Positions 1 to 7,849 of a stretch of 19,773 nucleotides of DNA are shown here, one piece after another (position 1 is the stretch's first letter; the number at the start of each line of letters is the position of its first letter). Made by a program: the position numbers and the translations under genes. The stretch is from RUG14300 sp964391805. GTDB lineage: Bacteria; Bacillota; Clostridia; Christensenellales; CAG-1252. The notes below the pieces were generated by a model. It had not been told where the DNA came from and ran no database searches. It was given only the letters and a program-made list of their open reading frames with translations. The stretch lies in contig CAYMNK010000020.1 in NCBI GenBank assembly GCA_964391805.1, forward strand, positions 1-19,773, in the 5' to 3' direction.

Positions 1-182
1 AATTAAACTTTCATGCTATCAGGCATTCATTTGCTACACGTGCTATTGAGTGTGGGATGGATATTAAAACATTATCCGAGATTATGGGACATAAAAATGC
101 ATCCATTACTCTTAATAGATATGCTCACAGTATGCTTGATACTAAGATTGCAATGATGAATAAGTTGCAATTTATTTTTTAG
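1..182 (+). CDS. Tyrosine recombinase (integrase), C-terminal part; 5' end outside the window
   Basis: The window opens inside this gene; the frame starting at base 3 stops with TAG at 180-182. The visible 59 residues are the C-terminal end of the catalytic domain of a phage-type integrase. They contain the HxxRH box (HAIRHSFATRAIE), the second conserved His in IMGHKNAS, and the nucleophilic Tyr in the context LNRYAHSM, correctly spaced. In this family the Tyr forms a covalent 3'-phosphotyrosine bond during strand exchange at an attachment site. The Arg/His/His/Tyr residues seen here argue for an intact C terminus, but the Arg I region and arm-binding domain cannot be seen. It lies upstream of a restriction-like operon that ends beside a tRNA gene, so it may belong to the same integrated element (inference). 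No terminator lies directly after the stop; the first hairpin is about 145 bases downstream. Confidence 0.9.
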   Translation, partial: LNFHAIRHSFATRAIECGMDIKTLSEIMGHKNASITLNRYAHSMLDTKIAMMNKLQFIF

Positions 183-325
183 CCGATTACTGCGTTGATT
201 ATCACATTCGGCACATCAAAATCATATTTTTATAAGATATTATAGCATATTTTCTCAAATTTTTCAATAATTCACGCTTTATTTGCAGGTAATCGCAAGA
301 ATTTTCTCAAAAAAATTTTATAGCC

Positions 326-369
326 ATAGGCATAGATTCAAGTTTCCTTGGGTTTATGCCTATTTTTTT
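326..369 (+). terminator. Strong intrinsic terminator hairpin, possibly an attenuator in the leader of the restriction-like operon
   Basis: Bases 326-342 pair with 347-363 as an uninterrupted 17-bp stem with three G-U wobbles and a TTTC loop, followed by seven Ts (363-369). The wobbles become A-C mismatches on the other strand, so the structure is specific to + strand RNA. It could end integrase transcription. It lies about 145 bases past the integrase stop and only 58 bases before the next start codon, and no good promoter is visible between it and that gene, so a role as a leader attenuator is also possible. Confidence 0.75.
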
Positions 370-427
370 ATGCTTTTTTCTACATTTACTGCATCGAAGT
401 GGATATTCGGTGCAGGAAGAAGGTTAT

Positions 428-1138
428 ATGGCATCAAAACAAATCAAATCAAAACAGCGTGTTGCTAATCACGGCGAGGTATTTACAGCTGAGCGTGAGG
501 TTAAAGCAATGTGCGACCTTGTTCAAAATATGTGTGAAGATTATAGCAAACGATTTTTAGAGCCAGCCTGCGGTGATGGGAATTTTCTTGCTGAAATCCT
601 AACTCGTAAGCTTAATAGCGTAAAGAAAAATTATAAGCGTAGTTCCTATGATTATGAGCGTTATTCTGTCTTTGCCGTTACAAGCATTTACGGTGTAGAT
701 ATTATGCAAGACAACGTTACCGAATGCCGTAATCGTCTATTTGCTATCTGGGATAAAGAATATAAAACTATCTGCAAAAAGGATGTAAACGAGCAAACAA
801 GACAAGCCGTCCAATATATCTTAAGTAAAAATATCCTTTGCGGAAATGCTTTAACTCTAATGTGTGTAGATGAGCATCAAAACGATACTGATACTCCTAT
901 TATTTTCCCCGAATGGAGTGTTGTTGGTGGAACAAATCTAAAGCGTCGTGATTTTCGTTTAGATGTGCTTTTAAAGGTCGGCGAAAAACCAACGAAACAG
1001 CCACAACAAACACTATTTGATGAGCAAGACGATATTTACAAATACTTAACCCTTAACCCCGTTACAGGCGAATATATCGCAAAACCAATAAAAGAATATA
1101 TCGGATTACCTTACAGGAGGATAAACGAAAATGACTGA
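428..1138 (+). CDS. Class I methyltransferase-fold protein of a restriction-modification module, without an NPPY motif
   Basis: A 236-residue protein starting at the ATG at 428, preceded by the Shine-Dalgarno sequence GGAAGAAGG. The longer open frame to 356 has no such site and runs through the terminator hairpin. Near the N terminus is EVFTAEREVKAM, typical of the helix preceding methylase motif I in N6-adenine methylases. It is followed by the AdoMet-binding motif I (FLEPACGDGNFL) and by SIYGVDIMQDNV, matching the acidic ribose-binding motif II. Where a catalytic (N/D)PP(Y/F) motif should follow there is only a polar stretch (RRDFRLDVLLKVG), so the protein probably binds AdoMet or DNA but cannot methylate by itself. 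Its stop overlaps the next start by 8 bases, indicating translational coupling to the true methylase. I recall proteins of this type as unnamed partners in such operons; the exact role is not known to me. Confidence 0.8.
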   Translation: MASKQIKSKQRVANHGEVFTAEREVKAMCDLVQNMCEDYSKRFLEPACGDGNFLAEILTRKLNSVKKNYKRSSYDYERYSVFAVTSIYGVDIMQDNVTECRNRLFAIWDKEYKTICKKDVNEQTRQAVQYILSKNILCGNALTLMCVDEHQNDTDTPIIFPEWSVVGGTNLKRRDFRLDVLLKVGEKPTKQPQQTLFDEQDDIYKYLTLNPVTGEYIAKPIKEYIGLPYRRINEND

Positions 1139-2723
1139 ATCTTTTTTCGATAGAATAAACAAAAATAAAACGTTGCATACGCCGGACGTATTGTCGTGCT
1201 TAGCCAATTTATCCAATGACGAGGTTTTTACTCCGCCTGAAGTGGTAAATAAAATGCTTGATATGTTACCACAAGAATTATTTAAAAATCCTAATACTAA
1301 ATTTTTAGATCCAGCCTGTAAAACCGGCGTATACTTACGAGAAATTGCAAAACGATTGCTTGTTGGATTAGAAAATGAAATTCCTGATTTACAGGAGCGT
1401 ATTGACCATATTTTTCACAATCAATTATATGGTATTGCGATTACAGAATTAACTAGTTTGCTTTCTCGCCGTAGCGTATATTGTTCAAAATCGCCAGATT
1501 GCAGATATTCCGTATCACATTTTGATAATGCAGAAGGAAATATTAGATTTAAAAAAATTAAACATACATGGGTTAATGGAAAATGTCAATTTTGCGGAGC
1601 GTCAAAAACAGAATATGACCGTGCTCCTGAACTAGAATCCCATGCCTATGAATTTATACATAGTAATCCCGAGGAGATATTTAATATGAAATTTGACGTT
1701 ATTATAGGTAATCCACCATATCAATTATCCGATGGTGGCGGTACAGGAGATAGTGCTCGACCTATTTATCATTTATTCATAGAACAAGCTTTAAAATTAC
1801 AACCATCATATCTTACAATGATAGTTCCGTCACGTTGGCTTAAGGGCGGTAAGGGGCTTGATTCTTTTAGAAAAACGATGATGGAAGATACTAGAATAAA
1901 ATATTTATATGATTATGAAAATGCAAAAGAGTGTTTTCCAGGCATAAATTTAGATGGTGGTGCTTGTTTCTTTTTATGGGATAAGTCATATAATGGTAAA
2001 GTGAATTATATTTTTAAACCTGAAACAGAAGATGAGGTTAGTTCGATGAGATATCTTGATAGTGGTGTTTCTAAAACTGTTATAAGAGATCCACGTCAAA
2101 TTTCAATTATAGAAAAAGTAATAAGTAAAAATGAAGGTTCTTTTTCAACCATTGTTTCATCGAGAAACTTTTATGGATTTACTTCAGATTTGTTTAATAG
2201 ACCTGAAAATTTTGCTTATACTGGACTTACAGAAACTAATCATCCTAATAAAGTGAAAATTTATGGTGTTAAAGGTAAAAAAGGTGGTGCAAAAAGAACA
2301 ATAGGATATGTAAATAAGGTTGCAGTCCAAAAAGGACTTGAAGGTGTAGGTTGCTTTAAATTGTTTTTTTCTAAAGCTTATAGCTCAAATAGTATGGAGT
2401 TCCCTGAAATTATTATTGGTAGTCCAAATGAAATATGCACGGAAACATTTTTAAAGGTTGGTCTATTTGCTACATTAAAAGAAGCTGAAAATTGCTTGTC
2501 ATATATGCAAACTCGCTTTTTCAAATCTTTACTGTTTTTTGGTAGGAGCGGAATGAATATATCGCAGCAAAATTTTGATTTAGTTCCAATAATAGATTTT
2601 ACGAAAGAATATACTGACAAAATACTTTATAAAAAATATGGACTCAATGATGTCGAGATAGCCTTCATTAATAGTTTGTTTGATGGAAGTACAAAATTGG
2701 AGAGTGACGGAGGAAATGAATAA
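1131..2723 (+). CDS. Eco57I-type adenine-specific DNA methyltransferase
   Basis: A 530-residue protein with ribosome-binding site CAGGAGG upstream of ATG 1131. Residues 30-75 carry the motif NDEVFTPPEVVNKML and motif I (FLDPACKTGVYLREIAKRL), and IIGNPPY at 191-197 is the catalytic motif IV of N6-adenine methylases. Between them Cys118, Cys124, Cys152 and Cys155 are spaced like a zinc ribbon (CX5C, then CX2C). After NPPY comes PIYHLFIEQAL and a region with IVPSRWLKGGKG, as in Eco57I-like enzymes. The last roughly 200 residues have no motif I recognise and probably hold target recognition. Expected activity is transfer of a methyl group from AdoMet to adenine in a specific DNA sequence, protecting the host from the downstream nuclease-helicase. 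The stop overlaps the next start as TAATG. The gene is clearly AT-rich compared with the core genes further along. Confidence 0.9.
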   Translation: MTESFFDRINKNKTLHTPDVLSCLANLSNDEVFTPPEVVNKMLDMLPQELFKNPNTKFLDPACKTGVYLREIAKRLLVGLENEIPDLQERIDHIFHNQLYGIAITELTSLLSRRSVYCSKSPDCRYSVSHFDNAEGNIRFKKIKHTWVNGKCQFCGASKTEYDRAPELESHAYEFIHSNPEEIFNMKFDVIIGNPPYQLSDGGGTGDSARPIYHLFIEQALKLQPSYLTMIVPSRWLKGGKGLDSFRKTMMEDTRIKYLYDYENAKECFPGINLDGGACFFLWDKSYNGKVNYIFKPETEDEVSSMRYLDSGVSKTVIRDPRQISIIEKVISKNEGSFSTIVSSRNFYGFTSDLFNRPENFAYTGLTETNHPNKVKIYGVKGKKGGAKRTIGYVNKVAVQKGLEGVGCFKLFFSKAYSSNSMEFPEIIIGSPNEICTETFLKVGLFATLKEAENCLSYMQTRFFKSLLFFGRSGMNISQQNFDLVPIIDFTKEYTDKILYKKYGLNDVEIAFINSLFDGSTKLESDGGNE

Positions 2724-5605
2724 TGGCAGGAATCAGTTTATCAGATATTTTACATAATCGTCCTTCTGTTGTTCCTACCATATACGGATATATTTTGCCC
2801 GACCTTACAGACCATAATGGCTATATTAAAGTAGGTTTTACAGACAGAGAAGATACTGAAGATAGAATAAAAGAACAACTTCATACAGCAGGAATAAGCA
2901 ACTTTAAAATTGTATATAAGCATTCTGCTATGCGTCCTGACGGTACGTGTTTTACTGATAAGGACGTACATAAAATTCTACGACGCAAACGCTATAAACA
3001 GCTTAATGAAGGTTTAGACCATAATGAGTGGTTTAATTGCTCTGTTGACGATATTAATGATGCAGTACAAGAATTAATAACAGGTATTCGTTTGGAAGGA
3101 CAACGCACTTGGACGTTTTCTATGCGTGATGAACAAGAATACGCCGTAAATATAGCTGCAGAATATTTTACTAAGGCAAAGGCGGAAATTCCCGATAGAC
3201 CTCCTAAGTTCTTATGGAATGCTAAAATGCGTTTTGGTAAGACTTTTGCTACTTATCAGCTTGCTAAAAAAATGGGATTTAAGAAAATACTTATTCTTAC
3301 ATTTAAACCTGCAGTTGAATCGGCTTGGCAAGAAGATTTATCACATCATGTGGATTTTGAAGGTTGGCAATTTGTTTCTAATAAAGAGGCAAAATTCGAT
3401 TCTAAAAAACTAGACCAACAATTCGAGTCTTGTGATAAAAATCGTCCTATCGTTGTATTTGGTTCTTTCCAAGATATGCTCGGCACAAATGACGCTGGCG
3501 GTATTAAAGCCAAAAATGAGTTTATTCATACTACCAGTTGGGACTTGGTAACGTTTGACGAATACCATTTTGGTGCTTGGCGAGAAAATGCAAAAAATTT
3601 ATTTGAGAAATTTGATGAAGAAAATAACGATTTCGATATTGAAAAATACCAAACTGAAGAGGCAGGCAATGCAATAAATGAAACTTTCTTACCTGTTTCC
3701 ACATCATATTATCTTTATTTATCAGGAACACCTTTTAGAGCCTTAAACAGTGGAGAATTTTTAGAAGACCAAATCTTCAACTGGACGTATTCGGATGAGC
3801 AATCAGCTAAAGAAACTTGGAACGGACAGGGTGATAATCCTTATGCTGCTCTTCCTAAAATGATAATGCTAACATATAAAGTCCCTGATGAAATCGTCCA
3901 TAATGCCGTTACGGAAGGTTTTGACGAGTTTGACATTAACGAGTTTTTCAAAGCTGAGCCTCAAGAAAAAGGCAAAATAGAAACGTCTAGATTTATTTAT
4001 GAAAATGATGTTCAAAAATGGCTTGAACTTATTCGAGGAAGATTTACTACTACCGAAGATTTGAAACTTGGTAGTGAAAAACCGCCTATGCCTTTTTCGG
4101 ATACAACATTATTAAACGTTTTAACACATACTTTATGGTATTTACCTAATGTTGCATCTTGTTATGCAATGGCAAATCTACTTGCACAAAAGCAAAACTT
4201 TGTTACCTATGGTAGTTATAAAGTGATTGTTTGTGCTGGTACTAAAGCAGGTATCGGTCTTGATGCACTTTATCCAGTGCAAAATGCAATGGGTGATCCG
4301 CTTAAAACTAAAACAATTACTTTAACTTGTGGTAAACTTACTACTGGTGTAACTGTAAGACCTTGGACAGGTATCTTTATGCTCCGTAATTTGAAATCAC
4401 CTGAATCCTATTTTCAAGCTGCATTCCGTGTTCAATCACCATGGGAAACTATCGACGAACATGGGAATAAAGTCATTCTAAAAAAAGAATGCTATATTTT
4501 TGACTTTGCATTAGAACGAGCTTTACGACAAATTTCCGATTATTCTTGTCGTCTTAAAGTTGATGATGCAAGTCCAGAAGAAAAGGTTAGTGAGTTTATA
4601 CAATTCTTGCCTGTGCTTGCATTTGATGGTGCGTCAATGAATAGAATTGATGCTCAAGATATCTTAGATATTACATATGCAGGAACCTCCGCAACTTTGC
4701 TTGCTAAACGCTGGCAAACTGCTTTGCTTGTTCACGTAGATAACGATACGCTTAAAAAATTACGTGATACACCTGATGCAATGGCAGCACTTATGAATAT
4801 CGAAGGTTTCCGTGCATTAAATGCTGAAATTGATACGATTATCAATCGCTCTGAAAAAGTTAAAAAACTCAAAAAAGAAAAAGGCGATGACTTAACTCCT
4901 AAAGAGAAAAAGGAAATGACCGAAGATGAAAAAGCAGCAAAATCTTTACGTAAGCAAGTGCAAGAAAAACTCTTAAAACTTGCCGCACGTATTCCTGCTT
5001 TTATGTATTTGACAGATTATCGTGAATATACAATAAAAGATGTAATTACACAAATAGAACCTGAACTCTTTAAAAAGGTTACAGGACTTAGCGTAAAAGA
5101 TTTTGAAATACTTAATGAAATCGGATTGTTCGACCCTGAAAAAATGAATCAAGGTATTTTTGGTTTTAGAAAATATGAAAATTCTAGTCTTTCTTATACA
5201 GGTATCGATATGCACGAGGGTGAAGATGTCGGTGGTTGGGATACAGTACTCCGCCGTGAAGAATACGAAACTCTTTATGCAAGACAGCAAGCATCAATGG
5301 ATATGCCTGATTTTGCGAACATTATTGTTCCAAAGGAAGAACCTAAAACTAATACGCCTAAAACATCTACTCATACAACTCCTAAGGTTGAAGATAAACC
5401 TACAGGACCAGATTGGGCTACGATACTTGCACCTATTACCGTAGGCATTAGTGTAAGTCATAAAAAGTTTGGTGATGGTAAAATCACTTGGATGGATAAA
5501 TATAAAAAATATATGCGTGTCGCATTCACAATTAATGGACAAGCCGTAGAAAAGCAGTTTATATTCCCTGATGCCTTTATAAACGGTTTTCTGTCAATCA
5601 AATAA
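2723..5605 (+). CDS. GIY-YIG nuclease / SF2 helicase fusion, putative restriction subunit
   Basis: A 960-residue protein starting at the ATG that overlaps the methylase stop, with GGAGG upstream. Residues 20-120 resemble the T5orf172 branch of GIY-YIG nucleases: YGYILP (21-26) and GYIKVGFT (33-40) are the two signature strands, Arg48 the conserved Arg and EWF (102-104) a conserved acidic site. A superfamily 2 helicase follows: Q-motif-like region near 135, motif I AKMRFGKT (167-174), motif II DEYH (279-282), motif III SGTP (334-337) and a motif VI-like segment YFQAAFRVQSPW. A charged Lys-rich segment and a Pro/Thr-rich linker lead to a C-terminal Tudor-like module (VSHKKFGDGKITWMDK) as in UvrD-family tails. 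The layout suggests an ATP-driven restriction enzyme cutting with the GIY-YIG domain. No substrate or mode of cleavage can be read from sequence. Confidence 0.85.
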   Translation: MAGISLSDILHNRPSVVPTIYGYILPDLTDHNGYIKVGFTDREDTEDRIKEQLHTAGISNFKIVYKHSAMRPDGTCFTDKDVHKILRRKRYKQLNEGLDHNEWFNCSVDDINDAVQELITGIRLEGQRTWTFSMRDEQEYAVNIAAEYFTKAKAEIPDRPPKFLWNAKMRFGKTFATYQLAKKMGFKKILILTFKPAVESAWQEDLSHHVDFEGWQFVSNKEAKFDSKKLDQQFESCDKNRPIVVFGSFQDMLGTNDAGGIKAKNEFIHTTSWDLVTFDEYHFGAWRENAKNLFEKFDEENNDFDIEKYQTEEAGNAINETFLPVSTSYYLYLSGTPFRALNSGEFLEDQIFNWTYSDEQSAKETWNGQGDNPYAALPKMIMLTYKVPDEIVHNAVTEGFDEFDINEFFKAEPQEKGKIETSRFIYENDVQKWLELIRGRFTTTEDLKLGSEKPPMPFSDTTLLNVLTHTLWYLPNVASCYAMANLLAQKQNFVTYGSYKVIVCAGTKAGIGLDALYPVQNAMGDPLKTKTITLTCGKLTTGVTVRPWTGIFMLRNLKSPESYFQAAFRVQSPWETIDEHGNKVILKKECYIFDFALERALRQISDYSCRLKVDDASPEEKVSEFIQFLPVLAFDGASMNRIDAQDILDITYAGTSATLLAKRWQTALLVHVDNDTLKKLRDTPDAMAALMNIEGFRALNAEIDTIINRSEKVKKLKKEKGDDLTPKEKKEMTEDEKAAKSLRKQVQEKLLKLAARIPAFMYLTDYREYTIKDVITQIEPELFKKVTGLSVKDFEILNEIGLFDPEKMNQGIFGFRKYENSSLSYTGIDMHEGEDVGGWDTVLRREEYETLYARQQASMDMPDFANIIVPKEEPKTNTPKTSTHTTPKVEDKPTGPDWATILAPITVGISVSHKKFGDGKITWMDKYKKYMRVAFTINGQAVEKQFIFPDAFINGFLSIK

Positions 5606-5630
5606 TCAAAAATAAAAATAATAACGAAAA

Positions 5631-5676
5631 AACCATACCCTTGAGCGATTAAACTCTTGAGTATGGTTCTTTTTTT
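5631..5676. terminator. Bidirectional intrinsic terminator between the restriction-like operon and tRNA-Arg
   Basis: AACCATAC (5631-5638) pairs with GTATGGTT (5661-5668), with a further GAG/CTC inner pairing. Seven Ts follow on the + strand, and on the - strand the stem also runs into a T tract (complement of the A run at 5626-5632). It can end the + strand operon 26 bases after its last stop and also the convergent tRNA-Arg transcript. Confidence 0.8.
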
Positions 5677-5743
5677 ACCCTCTAAGATGCTAATTAGAAA
5701 AATCCCTAATTAAACACATCTTTACGGCACGGATTCTTTTGTT

Positions 5744-5820
5744 TGGTGCGCCACGAGGAGCTCGAATCCCCAACCTTTGGTTCCGTAGACCAACGCTCTA
5801 TCCAATTGAGCTAGTAGCGC
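5744..5820 (-). tRNA. tRNA-Arg (anticodon ACG)
   Basis: Read on the - strand, this 77-base sequence folds as a full cloverleaf. The acceptor stem is GCGCTAC with GTGGCGC, the D arm is AGCTC...GAGC, and the anticodon stem TTGGT/ACCAA holds the loop CTACGGA, giving anticodon ACG (read as ICG, decoding CGN). The T arm is GGGGA/TCCTC with loop TTCGAGC. The discriminator base is A and the CCA end is encoded. A consensus promoter precedes it. Its 3' end faces the acquired island and is a plausible attachment site. Confidence 0.97.
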
Positions 5821-5841
5821 ATAACTTTTTTATGCTAAATT

Positions 5842-5870
5842 ATTATATATTTCTTATCCAAAAATGTCAA
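5842..5870 (-). promoter_or_regulatory. Sigma-A promoter of tRNA-Arg
   Basis: On the - strand a perfect TTGACA (complement of 5865-5870) is followed after 17 bases by a perfect TATAAT (complement of 5842-5847), about 22 bases before the mature 5' end of the tRNA. This is what is expected for a strongly expressed stable RNA. Confidence 0.9.
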
Positions 5871-5940
5871 CAGTTTTTATGAAAATAATGTATTTATTTT
5901 GGTTTATTTTTGATTTTTGATTTTATCTTATATAGGATGG

Positions 5941-5974
5941 CAATAAGATTGTTCATTTATGAATAGTCTTATTG
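5941..5974. terminator. Stem-loop after the GH5 gene, possible weak terminator
   Basis: Bases 5941-5955 pair with 5960-5974 around a 4-base loop. The 15-bp stem is continuous on the + strand (two G-U pairs) and has two mismatches on the - strand. It lies 7 bases past the GH5 stop on the - strand, but no T tract follows closely on either side, so intrinsic termination is uncertain; 3'-end protection of the message is another possibility. Confidence 0.45.
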
Positions 5975-5981
5975 TTGCTCC

Positions 5982-7169
5982 TTAATTGTTTTTCATTAGT
6001 TTTAGCAAATTACTAAAACCATTAGATATATAGGATGGCTTAGTAACTGTGTCGGCAAACGTTCTTTTGATTTCGTCAAAACTTGCGTGCGAAACATTTA
6101 CTCTATCGATATCGAGCTTATAAGCACCCCAGTCGTCTCTACGATTTGTTTTATATGTCCAGAATGTCCAATGAAATCCGTATTTATCGAAGGTCTCCAT
6201 TACAAGAGGTAAATCAGCCATACCCATCCACCATTCGCCTACAAGCATAGGAATGTCCTTTAACTGCTTTTCGCTATTGTAAATAGATATATGATAATCC
6301 AAATAATCCTTATTGGAAGGGGAAAAATCGTACATATGCATTTCAAAAACCACATTAGTCCATCCGTATTCGGCAATCTTCAGAAAATCGGAAAAATCCC
6401 AACACGATTCGACAAAAATAATGTGTTTGTTGTCTATCTTTCTAATTGCTTTATAAAGAACATTATGGAATTCGTGCTGTACCTGCATCGTCCTATTGGT
6501 GTTTCCTTTAGGTTCATTAAGAAGGTCGTAGCCTAATACATATGTATTGTCTTTATATCTATTCGCAATCTGTTGCCATAATTTTACGGTTTTATCTTGC
6601 GATTCTTTATCGTCGAATAAAATGCATTTTGTATCGTCGCCTGAATGATGTTCCTTGTTTTGAGAACCGTATGTACCGTGTAGATCGAGAATACAGTAGA
6701 GATTGTATTTTTCGCACCAAGATAAGCACTTGTCTATCCATTTAAAACCGTTTGGCTTGATATTGGCATTTTCGTCGGCAATATTGAAATGAATAAATGG
6801 TAATCTAACGCAATTAAATCCTTTTTCTTTTATGCCTTTTACATCTTCGTCGGTAAACCAATTTTCATAATAGACATTGAGAAGTTCATCGATTTGACTA
6901 TCTGTGAATGCATGTTCATTCTTTTTGAGTGCTTCTATTAGTTTGAGATATGTAAGCTTTTCGCCGTCAACCTCGTCATTTTGACCGTCTATATCGATAA
7001 CCCCCATCCAACCTTCGGGAACCAACCAATTGCCTATATTTACGCCTTTAATACATATACGTTTACCGCTACCGTCATACAAAAAAGCACCCGAGCAATA
7101 AGCGTGGTGATTAAATGCATCTTTGCCAAAGCTATTCAGTTGTAGATTTGGTTCTTCAGTCGTTATCAT
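5982..7169 (-). CDS. Glycoside hydrolase family 5 (cellulase/beta-glucanase-like), without signal peptide
   Basis: A 395-residue protein with a complete GH5 TIM barrel. Near the N terminus IKGVNIGNWLVPEGW (40-54) is the first-strand signature also seen in exo-1,3-beta-glucanase-like members. GFNCVRLPF (117-125) and LDLHG (161-165) follow. Glu219 in YDLLNEPKG is the predicted acid/base, HMY (278-280) is the conserved active-site His/Tyr, and Glu312 in LVGEWW is the predicted nucleophile. All key residues are present, so a retaining beta-glycosidase active on a beta-glucan or related oligosaccharide is expected; exact substrate is unknown. There is no hydrophobic leader at the N terminus, so it probably acts in the cytoplasm on imported sugars or leaves by another route. 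It starts 5 bases after the signal peptidase stop, with no clear ribosome-binding site, suggesting translational coupling. Confidence 0.9.
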   Translation of the reverse strand: MITTEEPNLQLNSFGKDAFNHHAYCSGAFLYDGSGKRICIKGVNIGNWLVPEGWMGVIDIDGQNDEVDGEKLTYLKLIEALKKNEHAFTDSQIDELLNVYYENWFTDEDVKGIKEKGFNCVRLPFIHFNIADENANIKPNGFKWIDKCLSWCEKYNLYCILDLHGTYGSQNKEHHSGDDTKCILFDDKESQDKTVKLWQQIANRYKDNTYVLGYDLLNEPKGNTNRTMQVQHEFHNVLYKAIRKIDNKHIIFVESCWDFSDFLKIAEYGWTNVVFEMHMYDFSPSNKDYLDYHISIYNSEKQLKDIPMLVGEWWMGMADLPLVMETFDKYGFHWTFWTYKTNRRDDWGAYKLDIDRVNVSHASFDEIKRTFADTVTKPSYISNGFSNLLKLMKNN

Positions 7170-7174
7170 ATGGA

Positions 7175-7837
7175 TTAAAAACTTGTTTTGTATTCACCGT
7201 TGGTAATTAAAAGCACTGCTTTGCCGTAAATCATGCTTTCTTGTATAGGGCCGTAATCTTCGCTATCGGTACTGTTTTCTCTATTATCGCCCATAACGAA
7301 ATATTCGCCTTTTTCCATGGTATGTGCATAATCATCTCCTACGCCTACATGCGTAAATTTATATCCGAATCGTGTTTCGCGTTCACCGTTGACATATAGG
7401 TATCCGTCTATAAATTCCACGCGGTCTCCGGGACATGCAACTATTCTTTTGATTATAGCTTTATATCCACTACTGCTGTCTTCGTTATCATCGGCATGTA
7501 TTCTCGAGCCAATTATAGGTAATCCTCTCAAGAAGTCCGTTAATGTCGTTTTTTTGCTAGACGGATTAAGATCTTCATCATTTTCGCCCGAATTTGGCTT
7601 ATAAAAAACGATAACGTCTCCGATTTTATAATTATTTCCAACCCTAAGTACATAAACTTTATCTCCGCTTTCACGAATGGTTGGAGTCATACTGCTCCCC
7701 GAAACCCTTATCGGGCATATTAGGAACTGCTGTACAACTCCGACCAACACCAAAGCTAACATAAAAACGAGAACTAATTCGATTATTATTACAAACAGCC
7801 TTTTCGGTGTCATAGGAGCATCATCCTGTTTTGACAT
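7175..7837 (-). CDS. lepB: Signal peptidase I
   Basis: A 220-residue type I leader peptidase, the membrane serine protease that removes signal peptides from secreted preproteins. After a short polar N terminus there is one membrane segment (about 14-35), as in Gram-positive SipS-type enzymes, placing the catalytic domain outside. Box B is VSGSSMTPTI with nucleophile Ser49, box D is IIKRIVACPGD with general base Lys130, and box E is MGDNRENSTDS (182-192). An acidic/Ser-rich stretch at about 82-124 lengthens the region between the catalytic boxes. The ribosome-binding site AGAGG lies 8 bases before the ATG, and the gap to the upstream gene is 12 bases, so it is in an operon with the hydrolase-like protein and the GH5 enzyme. 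Other signal peptidases may exist elsewhere in the genome. Confidence 0.95.
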   Translation of the reverse strand: MSKQDDAPMTPKRLFVIIIELVLVFMLALVLVGVVQQFLICPIRVSGSSMTPTIRESGDKVYVLRVGNNYKIGDVIVFYKPNSGENDEDLNPSSKKTTLTDFLRGLPIIGSRIHADDNEDSSSGYKAIIKRIVACPGDRVEFIDGYLYVNGERETRFGYKFTHVGVGDDYAHTMEKGEYFVMGDNRENSTDSEDYGPIQESMIYGKAVLLITNGEYKTSF

Positions 7838-7849
7838 AAAATTAACCTC

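Noticed and set aside
356..427. Longer N terminus for the first methyltransferase-fold gene
   Set aside because: The ATG at 356 lies in the 3' arm of the terminator hairpin, has no Shine-Dalgarno site, and the extra residues show no family motif; ATG 428 has GGAAGAAGG.
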